Source of the DNA: Lumbricus rubellus
Taxonomy: Eukaryota; Annelida; Clitellata; Crassiclitellata; Lumbricidae
DNA length: 64,000 nt
Reading direction: 5' to 3'
NCBI GenBank assembly: GCA_945859605.1
Contig: OX243821.1
Location: 35,204,248-35,268,247, forward strand
Shown: in pieces, positions 34,843-45,300 of the stretch
Layout of the letters: every line of letters starts with the position of its first letter
Position numbering within the stretch: position 1 is the stretch's first letter
The notes under the pieces: model-generated
The model's database searches: none
What the model was told of the DNA's origin: nothing
The model's input: the letters and a program-made list of their open reading frames with translations, nothing else
Program-made: the position numbers and the translations under genes

Positions 34843-34926
34843 GAGATTAGCTGCAGAACACGGACTGTTGTATGATGTGAAAAAAGGTGTCGCATCATAA
34901 ACAGTCCGTGTTCTGCATCTAATCTC
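34843..34926. other. 35-bp inverted repeat with 15-nt loop
   Basis: Left arm GAGATTAGCTGCAGAACACG continuing GACTGTTGTATGATG. The right arm is its inverse with one substitution and one 1-bp indel. The loop is TGAAAAAAGGTGTCG. About 84 nt in total, the size of a microRNA precursor. A single-arm relative lies at 45470-45500 (GAGATTAGCTGCAGAGCAAA). Confidence 0.75.
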
Positions 34927-34977
34927 GAACCCATTGCTGTAAAACCGACGTGCGTGTCGTGCTACAGTGGGCCGTAT

Positions 34978-35178
34978 TTTCGTGTGATGGATAGAGGAGC
35001 TTGAGGAAGGTGATGATGGTGACTGATTAGTAATGATGGTGGAGGAACTGAAATCAGTAGGCAGATCATTCCAGAGGCGTGGTGCTCAGTTGGAAAACTT
35101 GAGATGATGAGATTTTTTTAAAATTTGATCATGGTCATTGATGGATTTCTTGAATGGGCGCGATATAAATTCTTGAAA
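34978..35178 (+). repeat. LINE/SINE-like repeat with TGAA tail
   Basis: GATGGATAGAGGAGCTTGAG at the left (shared with 9845) and TTCTTGAATGGGCGCGATAT at the right, followed directly by the (TGAA)n tract. No ORF. Confidence 0.5.
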
Positions 35179-35278
35179 TGAATGAATGAATGAATGAATG
35201 AATGAATGAATGAATGAATGAATGAATGAATGAATGAATGAATGAATGAATGAATGAATGAATGAATGAATGAATGAA
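35179..35278. repeat. (TGAA)n microsatellite
   Basis: About 100 bp of perfect GAAT repeats at the 3' end of the preceding element. Confidence 0.97.
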
Positions 35279-35498
35279 TAGACGCTGATATCTTCTATAA
35301 ATGTTATCTGCCGAAATACAGCTTCAATTCATAATACACATAGCTCACATAAAAGAGGTATGCTATTGGTATCAAAGATTTTTCATTTTTCGCTCCTAAA
35401 AATTTTCTGAATATCCAGCGGTACAATGAAGGGAGTTTCCCTGAAGTGGCAAAAGAGAAGGAAGAAAACATTTATTCATTAATTAGACACCACGAACA

Positions 35499-35724
35499 CT
35501 TTGTGGAGCGCGGTGGAGTAGTACGTATGTTCGTCGCCTTGAAGCCGGAGGGTTGCAGGGTTCGAATCCACCTCAATTCGCCACGTCGGGACCTAGGTCA
35601 AGTCCTTTACTCACAATTGCTCAGCGCTTCGGCGTGAAACTCCTATTCAGTGTCTGCGCTGTAGTCGGGAGAGCCTCTGAGTTGTGAACTTGAAGAGGCG
35701 CTATAAAAAGTGCGCATACAAACT
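35499..35724 (+). repeat. tRNA-SINE, full length
   Basis: TTGTGGAGCGCGGTGGAGTA head, GGTTCGAATCC B box, GGCGTGAAACTCCTATTCAG and GAGGCGCTATAAAAAGTGCG 3' part. Diverged relative to the consensus. Confidence 0.8.
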
Positions 35725-35989
35725 GCATCGTTTATATGGCGACCAATCAATTCTCGCTTAAACGCGGGGTCTTCGTGATTTGGTTCGGAATGTGGCCTTT
35801 AAAAAACAACACTTTTACAGGTACCGAATAGAAGAGAAACTCATTAGGCATCATTTGCTAAGGCCAACTGCACATAATATGGAAGACACCTCTTTTAAAG
35901 TTTCTCTTATTCAACCACCCAAAAAGGTGTCATCCACATGGCATACCTTTTTATAGCTAATTATAATTTTACTAAAGTTGTGGTAATGT
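35725..35989. repeat. Gamma fragment and motif pair
   Basis: ATATGGCGACCAATCAATTC, then GACACCTCTTTTAAAG at about 35886 and CCAAAAAGGTGTCATCC at about 35927, an inverted motif pair also present near 10880-10930 and 15880-15915. Confidence 0.45.
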
Positions 35990-36294
35990 ATTTCGAACCT
36001 TTTAGGCATAAGGAAGTCCAGTTATCTAGATTGCGTCTAGGAACGGCAAACACAAATCAAAGATTATTCATTATAAAAAGACATTCCAGCGGTTTGTGTG
36101 ATGCTTGTCACGTCAAAGAGACAATTCATCACATTTTAATTGAGTGTAAAAAAGAAAATATTTCGAATTCATTAAGAAATACATGTCAAATATATAAAAA
36201 TGAAATTTCTGTTAAAACTTTATTGACTGTCAATTTATATCAAAATCAAGTGTATCGGTTGATTAAACTTATAACTAAAGGTCGGATTTTGTGA
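35990..36294 (+). pseudogene. Non-LTR retrotransposon C-terminal zinc-finger fragment
   Basis: Reads LSRLRLGTANTNQRLFIIKR, then SSGLCDACHVKETIHHIL, IECKKENISNSLR and a stop after TKGRIL. The LSRLRxGH..L ... CxxCxxxETxxHxLxxC arrangement is the zinc-binding segment found after the RNase H region of some LINE ORF2 proteins. The reading frame is open for at least 100 codons, so the copy is not very old, but no upstream RT or RNase H is present. Confidence 0.75.
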
Positions 36295-37035
36295 ATAAAT
36301 CGTTTGCATCCTTGTTATAGATGGCATTTGTATCTTGGTCAGATTTATAAATATTTGATTGATGTTTTAAAATTTGATGGTGCAGGTTTCTTTTGTACAA
36401 GAAACATTACATTATTATTATTATTATTGATGCACTTTTATTCTGAACTTTTGTAACAGGAACTGTTTACTGGAGTCACTAACGTAATTAGTTGTATGAG
36501 ACAATCAATGTACAATTTTAATATCTAATGTTTGGATTTAAGATCTTTTTTCCATAATGTGTAAACCTTAACGAGTGTCCGATGAACTACTTTATGTTGT
36601 CTAAAAATTGAATGTAATTGAGATTGTACAGCTCCGTTTAGACACCTCTTTGGTGTAGTTTGGAGGCTACATAAGTTTTTGTTTACTGCTCTGTACACTT
36701 ATATTATATTGTCGTCAACGGCCTTTGCTGCCATAGGATGACGTTAAACTTTGGAATAATAATAAGTAAGTTAGCTGCTCCTTTATAACTGCGGTTTAAA
36801 AAAAAACATACTCGGCAACTGTACACGTATTAATCAACAAAATGTTTAAGATGATAACGAGATCAATGAAACGGTGTCAGACCAAAGTGTTCAATATCGC
36901 GAATGGTAGTAATTATCGTGATCCAAAAATGGTGAAAAAGCTATTTGAATGCAGTTACAGATATGAGGCACCACTGTTAGAAAACAAATCGTATCCATCC
37001 ATTTTGATAGTACTAAGCTGGCGGCTGCAACTGAT
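36295..37035. other. No gene; 3' flank of LINE fragment and modules
   Basis: AATTATTATTATTATTG patch near 36410, GACACCTCTTTGGTG at about 36641, and TAGGATGACGTTAAACTTTG near 36734, a phrase also at 14000 and 48210. No domain in ORFs. Confidence 0.35.
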
Positions 37036-37265
37036 GATTCCGTCCAATCCTCATTCCTGAGACCAGAAGCAACGACAGCAGCTTCCTCCATTCCTCTCTG
37101 TCTGGCACAGTCCACAGGTGATAGTTCGGTCCAGTCACATACATCATCCATCCATCGCCTCCTTGGTATTTATTCCCCGTGCTCTGGTTCCCTTGATTCG
37201 TCCATGTATTAGCAGTGTCGATATGCTATCCGCCCTCATCAGGTGACCAAAGTATCGCAATTTTC
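37036..37265 (-). pseudogene. LINE ORF2 C-terminus
   Basis: The minus strand reads DSISTLLIHGRIKGTRARG, then LWTVPDREEWRKLLSLLL. The KGxRxRG ... DREEWRKL pattern marks the end of a LINE ORF2. Frames shift along the stretch and no tail is clear. Confidence 0.55.
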
Positions 37266-37269
37266 TTTT

Positions 37270-37820
37270 TTGCACCTTCTCTGTAACTGCGCGTGGATTC
37301 GATTTGACCAGGGTCTATGAAAACAGAGGCCGTTACCCTGCACATAAATTTGCTTGGCATAATACAGCACTTAATAAGCATTTTTTGTCTATTCTGCGCG
37401 TGTTTATTTGTTTATTTCTCATGACGCTTATAACCACGTAAAAATGTTTGGAAGGTGTCTGAGAATGGTCGCATATATTATCATCACCTCGGATCCATCC
37501 ATCCAACCAAAGGGTCATCCGTCAACACAACGATCCGGTAACAACGATGCGTCTTTAGACAATTATGGAAATTATAAGGCGAGAGCCACGAATTGCTAGC
37601 GACTTTATTATCCTTTGTCTTGGCGTATGAGTGCAGAGAAGACCTGCTTCGTCTACTCTTTGACGCAATTTCGCGATAAAAATCTGGCATCTCGTTCACT
37701 AATTAACGGATGGATGGATCCAGATTTGACCAGAGGGCCTATGACAAAAGAGGCCGTTACTCTGAACAGAAATTGGTTTGCTTGGCATAATACAGCATTT
37801 TTGTTGTCTGAGTAATTGAC
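37270..37820. repeat. Three YDNRGRYP-type repeats and an M3 copy
   Basis: GATTTGACCAGGGTCTATGA with GAGGCCGTTACCCTG at about 37291-37345, an inverse remnant GGATCCATCCATCCAA at 37490, M3 at 37590-37690, and GGATGGATGGATCCAGATTT at 37709. Confidence 0.5.
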
Positions 37821-38595
37821 GCTGTTTGCATCTGCTACTTGTAAGGGAAAACGAATATTAAAATTGGTGTGGAACTGAAAGCGCCGAATAGACATAAGCA
37901 TATTGATTCTCTAACGGTGGCTTGTTTTTCTAAGTATTTATTGGAATTTTACTGTTTCTATGGTATAACATGATTTTTGTTGTATACAAGACAATCAATA
38001 AATTAGGCTAAAGAGTTAAAACATTCGGAGGCCTGGGAGACAGGTAGCCACTAGCCAGCGCAGGGTACCACACATTTAAAATGTAAGTTTTAGGAATTCG
38101 CCCAATTAGCCGGGCTGTACAGCGAAGAACACGGTCTATGTTTTGCGCTGTGTGCATTGTAAGAAACAAGAAAAAATCGGTTTCTTTTTATGTTACGCAA
38201 GTGTACAGAGTCAGAAGCATCAGTTTTCGTCCCCCATCACTTTGATATTCATTTATTCATTATTCTGTTACACTCCTTTTCTAAGAATTTCTCGCTTGCT
38301 ACAAATACCGTGTCTTGAAAACTACAATTTCTATTTTCCCACGAGACACTGCCGTAATTATAATAATAAGTATGTTCAGAATATAAAAAAACAAAGAAAC
38401 ATGACATCGGTTTCTGATCTTCAGCGTCTACATTTAATTGGTCTCGGCCGACAAGAGAGGCCATGGCGATTGGTAGATTGGTGTTGCTGTTTTGCACACT
38501 TAAATGCTATTTCGTGCCATGTGATGGTGTGTGGCCAGTCCTCTCCCTTGCCGAATCATCTTTCCAACGACGGTGTACAGTCTTTGCGCTCATTA
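37821..38595. other. No gene; beta and M3 fragments
   Basis: GCGAAGAACACGGTCTATGT at 38122 (related to the 34843 hairpin arm), beta block GAAACATGACATCGGTTTCT at about 38396, M3 at 38480-38590. The 180-codon ORF starting at 38143 runs across these repeats into the MITE and is not a gene. Confidence 0.4.
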
Positions 38596-38599
38596 TTAA

Positions 38600-39664
38600 C
38601 CCTCGAGTGCCCAAGGGGGGGGGTCCGACCGGACCCCAGGCCTGTTTTTCCCGGATATCTTTTTAAAGGCTATGGATCTGCATGAATGCTTTTAGGTATT
38701 CCTAGAGCAACCATTTGGCCATAGAATTTTGTATTTTGCGTGAGTATTGCCCACCCCTGCACCCCACAACCACAGCATATACTAAGGGTACCCCATGATT
38801 TGCGGCTGATATTCATACAAGCGCATGGTTACTGGTCAATAAAAATAAATGTTCAGCGCACGTTATATGAAAGAAAGATTCATACAAATTGTTGAACTTA
38901 GTATTACTGACATTGTAGCACTGTGTTTGCAGCATATAATTTGAAAGTTTGCAAGTAGGCCTGTATAGTCTTTGAGTAGGCCTATCTCAGCAATAATTGC
39001 ATACAACAGGTTTGCGTCAAAACGGATGGCATAGGACAGTTCATACAAACAGTGGCAACCATTCGGTCAAGGTTACGCGGATAAAATTTATACAAATTTA
39101 CAATTGCGATTACGATTTAGTCTACCATAATGCTACTGGTCCTTCGATAGCTGGAAATGAGAGCAGCTGACTGGCATGCGGACTCGCCAGACGTATATAC
39201 CGTATAGGCTTCCTTCGGTAAATAACGCAAGCAAGCAAAGCAAGCACAACATGTGTATCACGAGATTTGTACACTATAATTTAACACCAGGTGGTGTTAT
39301 TGTGCTATAGGATACATCAATCGATTGAAAGTTCTTTTGGGATTACACTGAACTAACTTCTATAACGATATTCCAATCCCTTCTCAAGATATTAACATGA
39401 AAACGCTGGGTTTCCTTTGGTAAATAACGCAAGCAAACATAAAATCTGTATCACGAGATTTTACACTATAATTTAACACCAGGTGGTGTTATTGTGATAT
39501 AAGATACATCAATCGATTGCAAATTCATTTGGGATCCCATAGAACTAAATTCTGTAACGATGTTCCAACCCCTTCTCAAGATATTAACATAAAACGTTGG
39601 GGTCCGCGCGGACCCCCCCCCCTTGGGCCTTCGTGTACCAAAAAATACCTTGGGCACTCGAGTG
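38600..39664. mobile_element. piggyBac-like MITE, second family, TTAA-flanked
   Basis: A 1065-bp element between TTAA at 38596-38599 and 39665-39668. Ends CCCTCGAGTGCCCAAGG and CCTTGGGCACTCGAGTG. Subterminal G/C hairpins read GGGGTCCGACCGGACCCC (left) and GGGGTCCGCGCGGACCCC (right). An interior segment, GGTAAATAACGCAAGCAA to ATACATCAATCGATTG, is directly duplicated (about 39218-39325 and 39419-39518). No transposase. Confidence 0.87.
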
Positions 39665-39668
39665 TTAA

Positions 39669-39948
39669 AATTAATTTTATTAATTTATAAGTATGCCATT
39701 ATTTCAATTGACTTATTCTTCTCTGGAACTTTGGCTCTGTATGCCTACATTGAGGATGTCTTCGTAGCCAGTGCTTCATAAACACCTCTTCTAAAGAATT
39801 CATTTGGTCAATAAAATTTGAGATTCTAAATACGTATTATTGATAGGATTTTCAGTTTCATCGTTTCGAGCAGATAGCAAAATGTCGTATCTGAAATTGT
39901 TATAACAGTTGCTGTTTTCGGATTCATATTAAATGCAAATTTTAACTA

Positions 39949-39983
<35 letters not shown>

Positions 39984-40466
39984 AATTAATCGATATCTAA
40001 AACTCCCGTACTTAACTTCGTACCTTGTCGGCAGTCAGTGCCAGTCCCATGTCTGGACAAAGAAGGAGGGCGATGCTATAATAATCCTTATTATCACAAA
40101 GTCTCGTTAAACTGAAACTACGACCAGATTCTCAAATCTTCTATCGCAATGACTAAAGTTATAATTACGGACACCTTTTCTACATTTCTAATTTTGTATA
40201 TAAATATTGTAGTCCATTAAATTGCGGCGACGTAAACAATCGGAAAAATGCCCACAAATGCAAATGTCGCATAATTTAAATACCTTTATAGTCGTTTCAT
40301 GCAGGATAGAAATAAATATATTTTGGCAAGCTTTCGTGTTGGTCGACTTGCGGACTTCTGTAATTATTATTTTGTTCAGAGCTTAGCAACAAAGCAAATC
40401 ACATGACATTAGTTTCTGATCAACGGCGTCTAAAGTTTCTCGGTCTCGGTCGACTAGAATTCTTAT
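39669..40466. repeat. Alpha, motif and beta modules
   Basis: AACACCTCTTCTAAAG at about 39780, a TGAT repeat at 39950-39985, GTGCCAGTCCCATGTCTGG at about 40039, and a beta block (AAGCAAATCACATGACATTA) at 40392. No gene. Confidence 0.5.
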
Positions 40467-40521
40467 GACTACCTACGCTTTCGACATTAACGTCCTTTCA
40501 ATGTCGACAGCGTAGGTAGTC
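40467..40521. other. 22-bp hairpin, likely template-switch inversion
   Basis: GACTACCTACGCTTTCGACATT in two parts (GACTACCTACG, CTTTCGACATT) pairs with its inverse at 40500-40521 with one mismatch across an 11-nt loop. Other beta copies have only the left arm sequence type (TGACTAACAGCGCTTTCAGC), so the right arm looks newly copied in inverted orientation. Confidence 0.65.
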
Positions 40522-41040
40522 CATTCATCCGCCACTTTAAAGCCATTAATTGATTGATTTTAAATGGGTTTGAGGGAAAATGGTCTCCCGTGGGTTCGGA
40601 TTGAGAGTTTGGAGAGGGTCCATCTTGCTGCCGTGCGACTTATCTATTGCAGTTGGCTGTTTGTGAAAACAAGCCTCTGTCAAATCACCAGAATATTTTC
40701 TTAAAAAGAAGACTGTAAACCGTATGTAACACTCGCACCTATTATAACACAAAGAGAGACACTGCAGGTTGTCACATGTAGATAGCCAAGGAGACAACAT
40801 CCATTCATCCATTCATTCATTCATTCACTCATCCGTTCATTCATTCGTTCGTTGGTTCATTGGTTCGTTGGTTCCTCCGTTCGTTCATTCGTTCGTTCAT
40901 GCATTCATTCATTCGTTCATTCATTCATTCATTCATTAATTCGTTCGTTAATTCATTTCAGAAATTTATATTGCGCCTCCTCAAGAAGTCATCCAACCAC
41001 GGTGAAACAATTTTCTAAAGAAGACTGTAAAAAAAACTCT
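40522..41040 (-). repeat. Simple repeat and LINE-like 3' end
   Basis: TTCATTCATTCA/GTTCGTTGG tract at 40800-40960, then AAATTTATATTGCGCCTCCT with CAAGAAGTCATCCAACCACGG, the inverse of the LINE 3' hairpin. The ORF at 40852-41046 is an artefact of the repeat. Confidence 0.5.
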
Positions 41041-41432
41041 GTGTAACAGTCGCATCTGCAACGAGAGACAGCAGCATGGGTCACAAGAAGACAACTCGAA
41101 ACCAGTTCAGAAATAATTTTGTTAATGTGCTGTGGGACAGGAAGCCAGCGTAGATAAGACGAAGCATGTGCAAATTGTGCGACTCGCTACTGATCTTTGT
41201 GAGGTTAAACTGAAAATATGACTACTGCGTGTGCTTGTGTAAGAGGAAACCAATCCTGTACACACCCTTTTAACTGTTGCATTCTCTCCTTAACTACACT
41301 ACAAGTTACATAATGAATGGGTAAATCAAAAGCAAAATAAGTGTTAATCGTTGGCCACTTCATTTCTTGATCTCAGCATGACGACTGGCGGCCAGTCCTC
41401 TCCCTCGCCATATCGTCTTCCCAACAACGGTG
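41041..41432. other. No gene; LINE-like and M3 fragments
   Basis: GCTGTGGGACAGGAAGCCAG at about 41131 is LINE-related. ACACCCTTTTAACTG at about 41262. M3 at 41345-41430. Confidence 0.4.
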
Positions 41433-41658
41433 GTCTGTTTGCATGTGCACTTGTTATAGCGCCCGTTCAAACCCCTTCTACTAAGAGGCGCTCCAGAATG
41501 CAGAGCGGACACTGCATCGGAGTTTCACGACGAAGAGCTGAGCATTTGTGAGTGATAGACTTGCACAAGGTCCCTAGGCGGCGACTTGAGGTGGATTCGA
41601 ACTTCGAACCTTCCAGCTCCAAGGCAACGACGCCACCACTACACCACCGCGCCCCACA
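41433..41658 (-). repeat. tRNA-SINE, full length, diverged
   Basis: Minus strand: GGGGCGCGGTGGTGTAGTGG, GTTCGAATCC B box, a small insertion near the B box, GGAGCGCCTCTTAGTAGAAG, and GCGCTATAACAAGTGCACAT. Confidence 0.82.
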
Positions 41659-41699
41659 TGGTGGTATGAATCAGTGGAGGCGGTGGAATTGTGAACTCT

Positions 41700-41920
41700 T
41701 CGAACCAGGTTCCAACTTGTTAAATCGCTTTTTCAGGAAGTCCTCCCAGTCCAACCACGGATATGCGAAAACTTATAAAGAGACGGTAAAACATATTCAC
41801 GGGTGTCCAACGCGAAGCTATTCCAGACAGATGGACCTACCACATTTCTAGAGAAGGAAAACAGCGGGAAGTTTTCATAAAGCAGAGTGAGATAATGCTT
41901 TTGGAGATGTAACATGTCAT
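41700..41920 (-). pseudogene. LINE ORF2 C-terminal stub
   Basis: The minus strand reads FSFSRNVVGPSVWNSFALD, then YKFSHIRGWTGRTS. Same VVGPSVWNS motif as at 22240-22480. Both frame and 3' tail are eroded. Confidence 0.6.
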
Positions 41921-42448
41921 AAAATTAACCCCACCGATGTTTGCGCTTTGACAGGGCCAGTCCCACGCATGGATAAAGAAGGGGTGATCTTTGTTATCGT
42001 AAGTATTATGTCGTTAATCTGAGATATTTAACTTAATGCTATTAAAGTAGTGCGGTAAATTTTTTGCTGATGATCTTTGTTATCACACGGCGAAGTTAAA
42101 CCGAATCTACTAATGCTATTATTATATGTGCTTGTGTTTGACAAAGATTAAGTTTGATCACACCTCTTTTAAGCGATGTATTCTCTTCTTAAGTAATCGA
42201 AGAATTGTAAAATTTCTTGAATGGGAAAATCAAACGATGTTTTCAAGTTCGACGTCAAATGGCCAAACTAATAAAACAAACCTATGCATGTGAAGTGATT
42301 GACACTTAATTTCTTTTACTTAGGCATTATTATGTCTGAAGGCGTGTGGCCAGTCCTCTCCCTCGCAGCATCCTCTTCCCAACGACAATGTACGGTCAGT
42401 GTACTCATGCTTATAGATTATAATGGAATAATGGAGTTGGTGGAAATT
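41921..42448. repeat. Alpha-like and M3 fragments
   Basis: GGGCCAGTCCCACGCATGGA, CACACCTCTTTTAAGCG at about 42160 and CGTGTGGCCAGTCCTCTCCC at 42342. No gene. Confidence 0.4.
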
Positions 42449-43060
42449 CATTCATTCATTCATTTCGGGAATTTTTATAGCGCTTCTTCAAGAAACCTAC
42501 TCAGAGGCGCTCCCAGTCCAGCCACAGCTAAAATAATAGGTTTTGAGCAACTTATGAAAAGCAGGTGAATTTAGTCTATAGGCTTAAGTCGCAAGTTTAG
42601 TGGGAGGCCATTCCAGATAGCGGGACCCACAGCCAGGGCCACAGTAGAAAAGGCTCGACGCTGCCTTGTAGAAGTGCGAGCTCGAGGAACCAAAAGGTCT
42701 CCAATTGTCGCAGAGCGAAGAGCTCGACGGGCTGCAAGGTCGGAGACAGGTCGACAAAGAATACGCAGGTATGATGGAGCACAATCAGTGAGGCAACGCC
42801 AGACAGGTGCAGCAACTCGGTAGGAGAAGCGCTGTGAAACAGGGAGCCAGTGAAGAACATCACGCATATAAGCAGAGACGGGGGAATATTTAGGAATGCG
42901 GCCAATGAGGCGAGCAGCCGAACGAAGAACTCGTTCAAGGCGCCCAATTAGTCCAAGTGGCAGACCCATGAGTACCGAACTGCAGTGATCGATTCTACTG
43001 GGGACAAAGGCATGGAGAAGTGTCAGAGTAGCACTAGGCCAAAGGAAATAGAAATGTTAT
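42449..43060 (-). pseudogene. CR1/L2-like LINE, longest 3' fragment
   Basis: The minus strand has about 130 open codons: RLERVLRSAARLIGRIPKYS, VSAYMRDVLHWLPVSQRFSY, then RCLTDCAPSYLRILCRPVSD, RRAFSTVALAVGPAIWNGLP and a stop. This is the ORF2 C-terminus of the CR1/L2 type (LQRVxNxAARLI ... LHWLPVxxRxxYK ... CLxGxAPxYL ... WNxLP). The 3' region has GGGAGCGCCTCTGAGTAGG, TTTCTTGAAGAAGCGCTATA and a GAATGAATGAATG tail at 42449-42470. The reverse transcriptase is absent, so 5'-truncated, but the frame is intact, suggesting recent activity. Confidence 0.85.
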
Positions 43061-43254
43061 TTTACACTGGGGTCGTTTAACAAAATTATTTATAAAATGT
43101 TTGCTTATGATCTGAACGGCGAGGCTAGGCTAATTATTCATAAATTGGATTTAAACTGTAAAAAGGTGTCGAAAATATTTAATTGAAAGCCATGTTTAAA
43201 TTCCTCTTCCAGGCTAGAGCTATGGTTGCGAGAGCTGGACTATCAAGAAGAGTG
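43061..43254. repeat. Partial M1
   Basis: ATTCATAAATTGGATTTAAA and CTGTAAAAAGGTGTCGAAAA with ATTGAAAGCCATGTTTAAAT, the M1 core. Confidence 0.5.
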
Positions 43255-44286
43255 GTGGCGGCGTTGCCTTTTCTAATATACACATTATTTTTATAAATAA
43301 CGTCGCGCATATATTTGCCTTTAAATGCAACCGTCAAAAATGATAGCTTAGACACCTCTTCTAATTTTTTCACGAGGGCTACAAATACCGATTTTGGATA
43401 TAGAATATTGTTTTCTTAGGGCCACACTCTTATTTTGTTCAGAGTAAGCAGCAAAGCAAAATCACGTGACATAGGTTTATGATCATCGGCGACAACAGTT
43501 TCTCGGTCTCGGCAGCCTTCGAATTCTCTTTGCTGACGACTCTTTCAGCATTTAGACACCTCTTCTTAGCAATTCACTTGTATTATAAACTACAGCAACT
43601 TCTGAATAATTTAAATAAATCTCTTAATCGAGCTCTTTCGGCATTGGTCGACTTTCCCGCCATGTGAAATGGCTCGGAACTAGTTGAAAGAGAGAACTTG
43701 GGCCTTGTCTTTGCTATGGCGACGATTTCAGTTCTCGCTAAAACGTGACGTCGTCCTTGAATTCGAATGACCACTTCCGCCAGAGGCGCAATCACTTCCG
43801 GTCTCGAATGTCCGATTTTCGGTCGAAAAGTTGCATCCTTGGTTCGGATTACATAATGGTCCTTAATACTCCTTATTATCACAAAGTGTATTTAAATTGA
43901 AACCACTACCATCTGTCTCTTTTAATTTTCTCACGCAGTGATGTGGACCTCTTTTTAAAAAATCTTTAAAATATCTCCTCTTGTCTATAAATACTGTTTT
44001 TCACAACTTGGCTTTTGAATGAATACGTCTTTTAACTAGACACCTCTTCTAATGATTTAATGCAAGCTACAAGTAACGTTACTGGAACAACTATATAATT
44101 TTGGAACCGTTAGCGTTAATGATGCTGTAATAATTATGCCAAGGAAATTTTTTTAGAAGACAACGACCTCTGTAAAACAGTTGTCATATCATATAGGCCC
44201 TCGTCAAATCTAGATCCATCCATCCGTATTAGCCATCATCCACACTCAACATTAGAGTAAGAAACATAACAAAATGACATTATATC

Positions 44287-44506
44287 TTTGTTTGTATGTG
44301 CACTTGTTATAGCGCCCCTTCAAGCTCTCGCTACTCAGAGGCGCTCCCAATGCAGAGCCGACACTGTATCGGAGTTTCACGCCGAAGCGCTGAGCAATTG
44401 TAAGTGAAGGACTTGCCCAAGGTCCTTACGCGGGGAGGTTGATTCGAACCTTGGACCTTCCGGCTCCAAGGCAACGACGCCACCACTACACCAACGCGCC
44501 CCACAT
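44287..44506 (-). repeat. tRNA-SINE, full length
   Basis: Minus strand: GGGGCGCGTTGGTGTAGTGG, B box GGTTCGAATC, GGGAGCGCCTCTGAGTAGCG, ACAAACAAA tail. Confidence 0.87.
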
Positions 44507-44808
44507 ATCGATTATATCGATTATTCATCATCGGCGACTGCCGTTTCTCGGACTCGGGCGACAAAATGGACGCTCGAATTGTCTTTACTTTATGCGCTTT
44601 CAACATTGGACGTCCTTTCAACCGCCATTTTAAGTGAGACCGAGGGTTAGTACATACCAAAATTCGTTACTATGGCGAACATGTTCATTTCTCGCTTAAA
44701 CGTGACGTCGTCCGGGAAGTTGTTTTATCGACCCAAAGAGGAGCGTAAACATCTTAACGTGTGTCGGATAATTTTTTATAGCGTAATTACTACTCATAAA
44801 AGAGGTGT

Positions 44809-45028
44809 TTATGCGCGGTGGTGTAGTGGTGGCGTCGCTGCTTTCGAGTCGGAAGGTCCGAGGTTCGAATCTGCCTCGCCGCGTAAGAACCTTGGGCAAG
44901 TCCTTCGATCACAAATTGCACTGCGCTTCGGCGTGAAACTCCGATGCAATGTCCGCTCTGCATTCGGGAGCACCTCTGAGTAGTGAGAACTCTAATGGGC
45001 GCTATAACAAGTGCACATACAAAAAACA
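44809..45028 (+). repeat. tRNA-SINE, full length
   Basis: TATGCGCGGTGGTGTAGTGG head, B box GGTTCGAATC, GGAGCACCTCTGAGTAGTGA and GGGCGCTATAACAAGTGCAC. It shares its insertion site with 34271-34493. Confidence 0.87.
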
Positions 45029-45300
45029 AACCATAATGCAAAGTTGCAGACTCACTTTTAGTTGTCTTCGTGCCCAGTGCTAAGACACCTCTTCTTAGCA
45101 ATATAACTGTATTATAAATAGCAGTAACTTCTGAATAAAATAAATCAATCCATTGGTTCCTGTTATCGCTTCGAGTATACAACAAAATTAATGCAATCTC
45201 TGAAATTATTACAGTTGTTGATGTTTTCAGATTCACGTGTGTAAAATTTAAATAATTAATTAACTAATTAATTAATTAATTGATTAATTAATTAATTAAT

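Larger units (their letters stand above)
43255..45300. repeat. Composite repeat, copy III
   Basis: Uninterrupted counterpart of copy II: motif (GACACCTCTTCTAATTTT at about 43350), beta (AAAATCACGTGACATAGG), GCATTTAGACACCTCTTCTT, gamma, (ATCC)-tailed repeat, SINE (-), second gamma, SINE (+), motif, AATT tract. Shows that element A and the LINE stub in copy II are later insertions. Confidence 0.72.

Noticed and set aside
38143..38685. 180-codon plus-strand ORF
   Set aside because: It runs through beta and M3 repeat modules into the end of a TTAA MITE, and has no domain.
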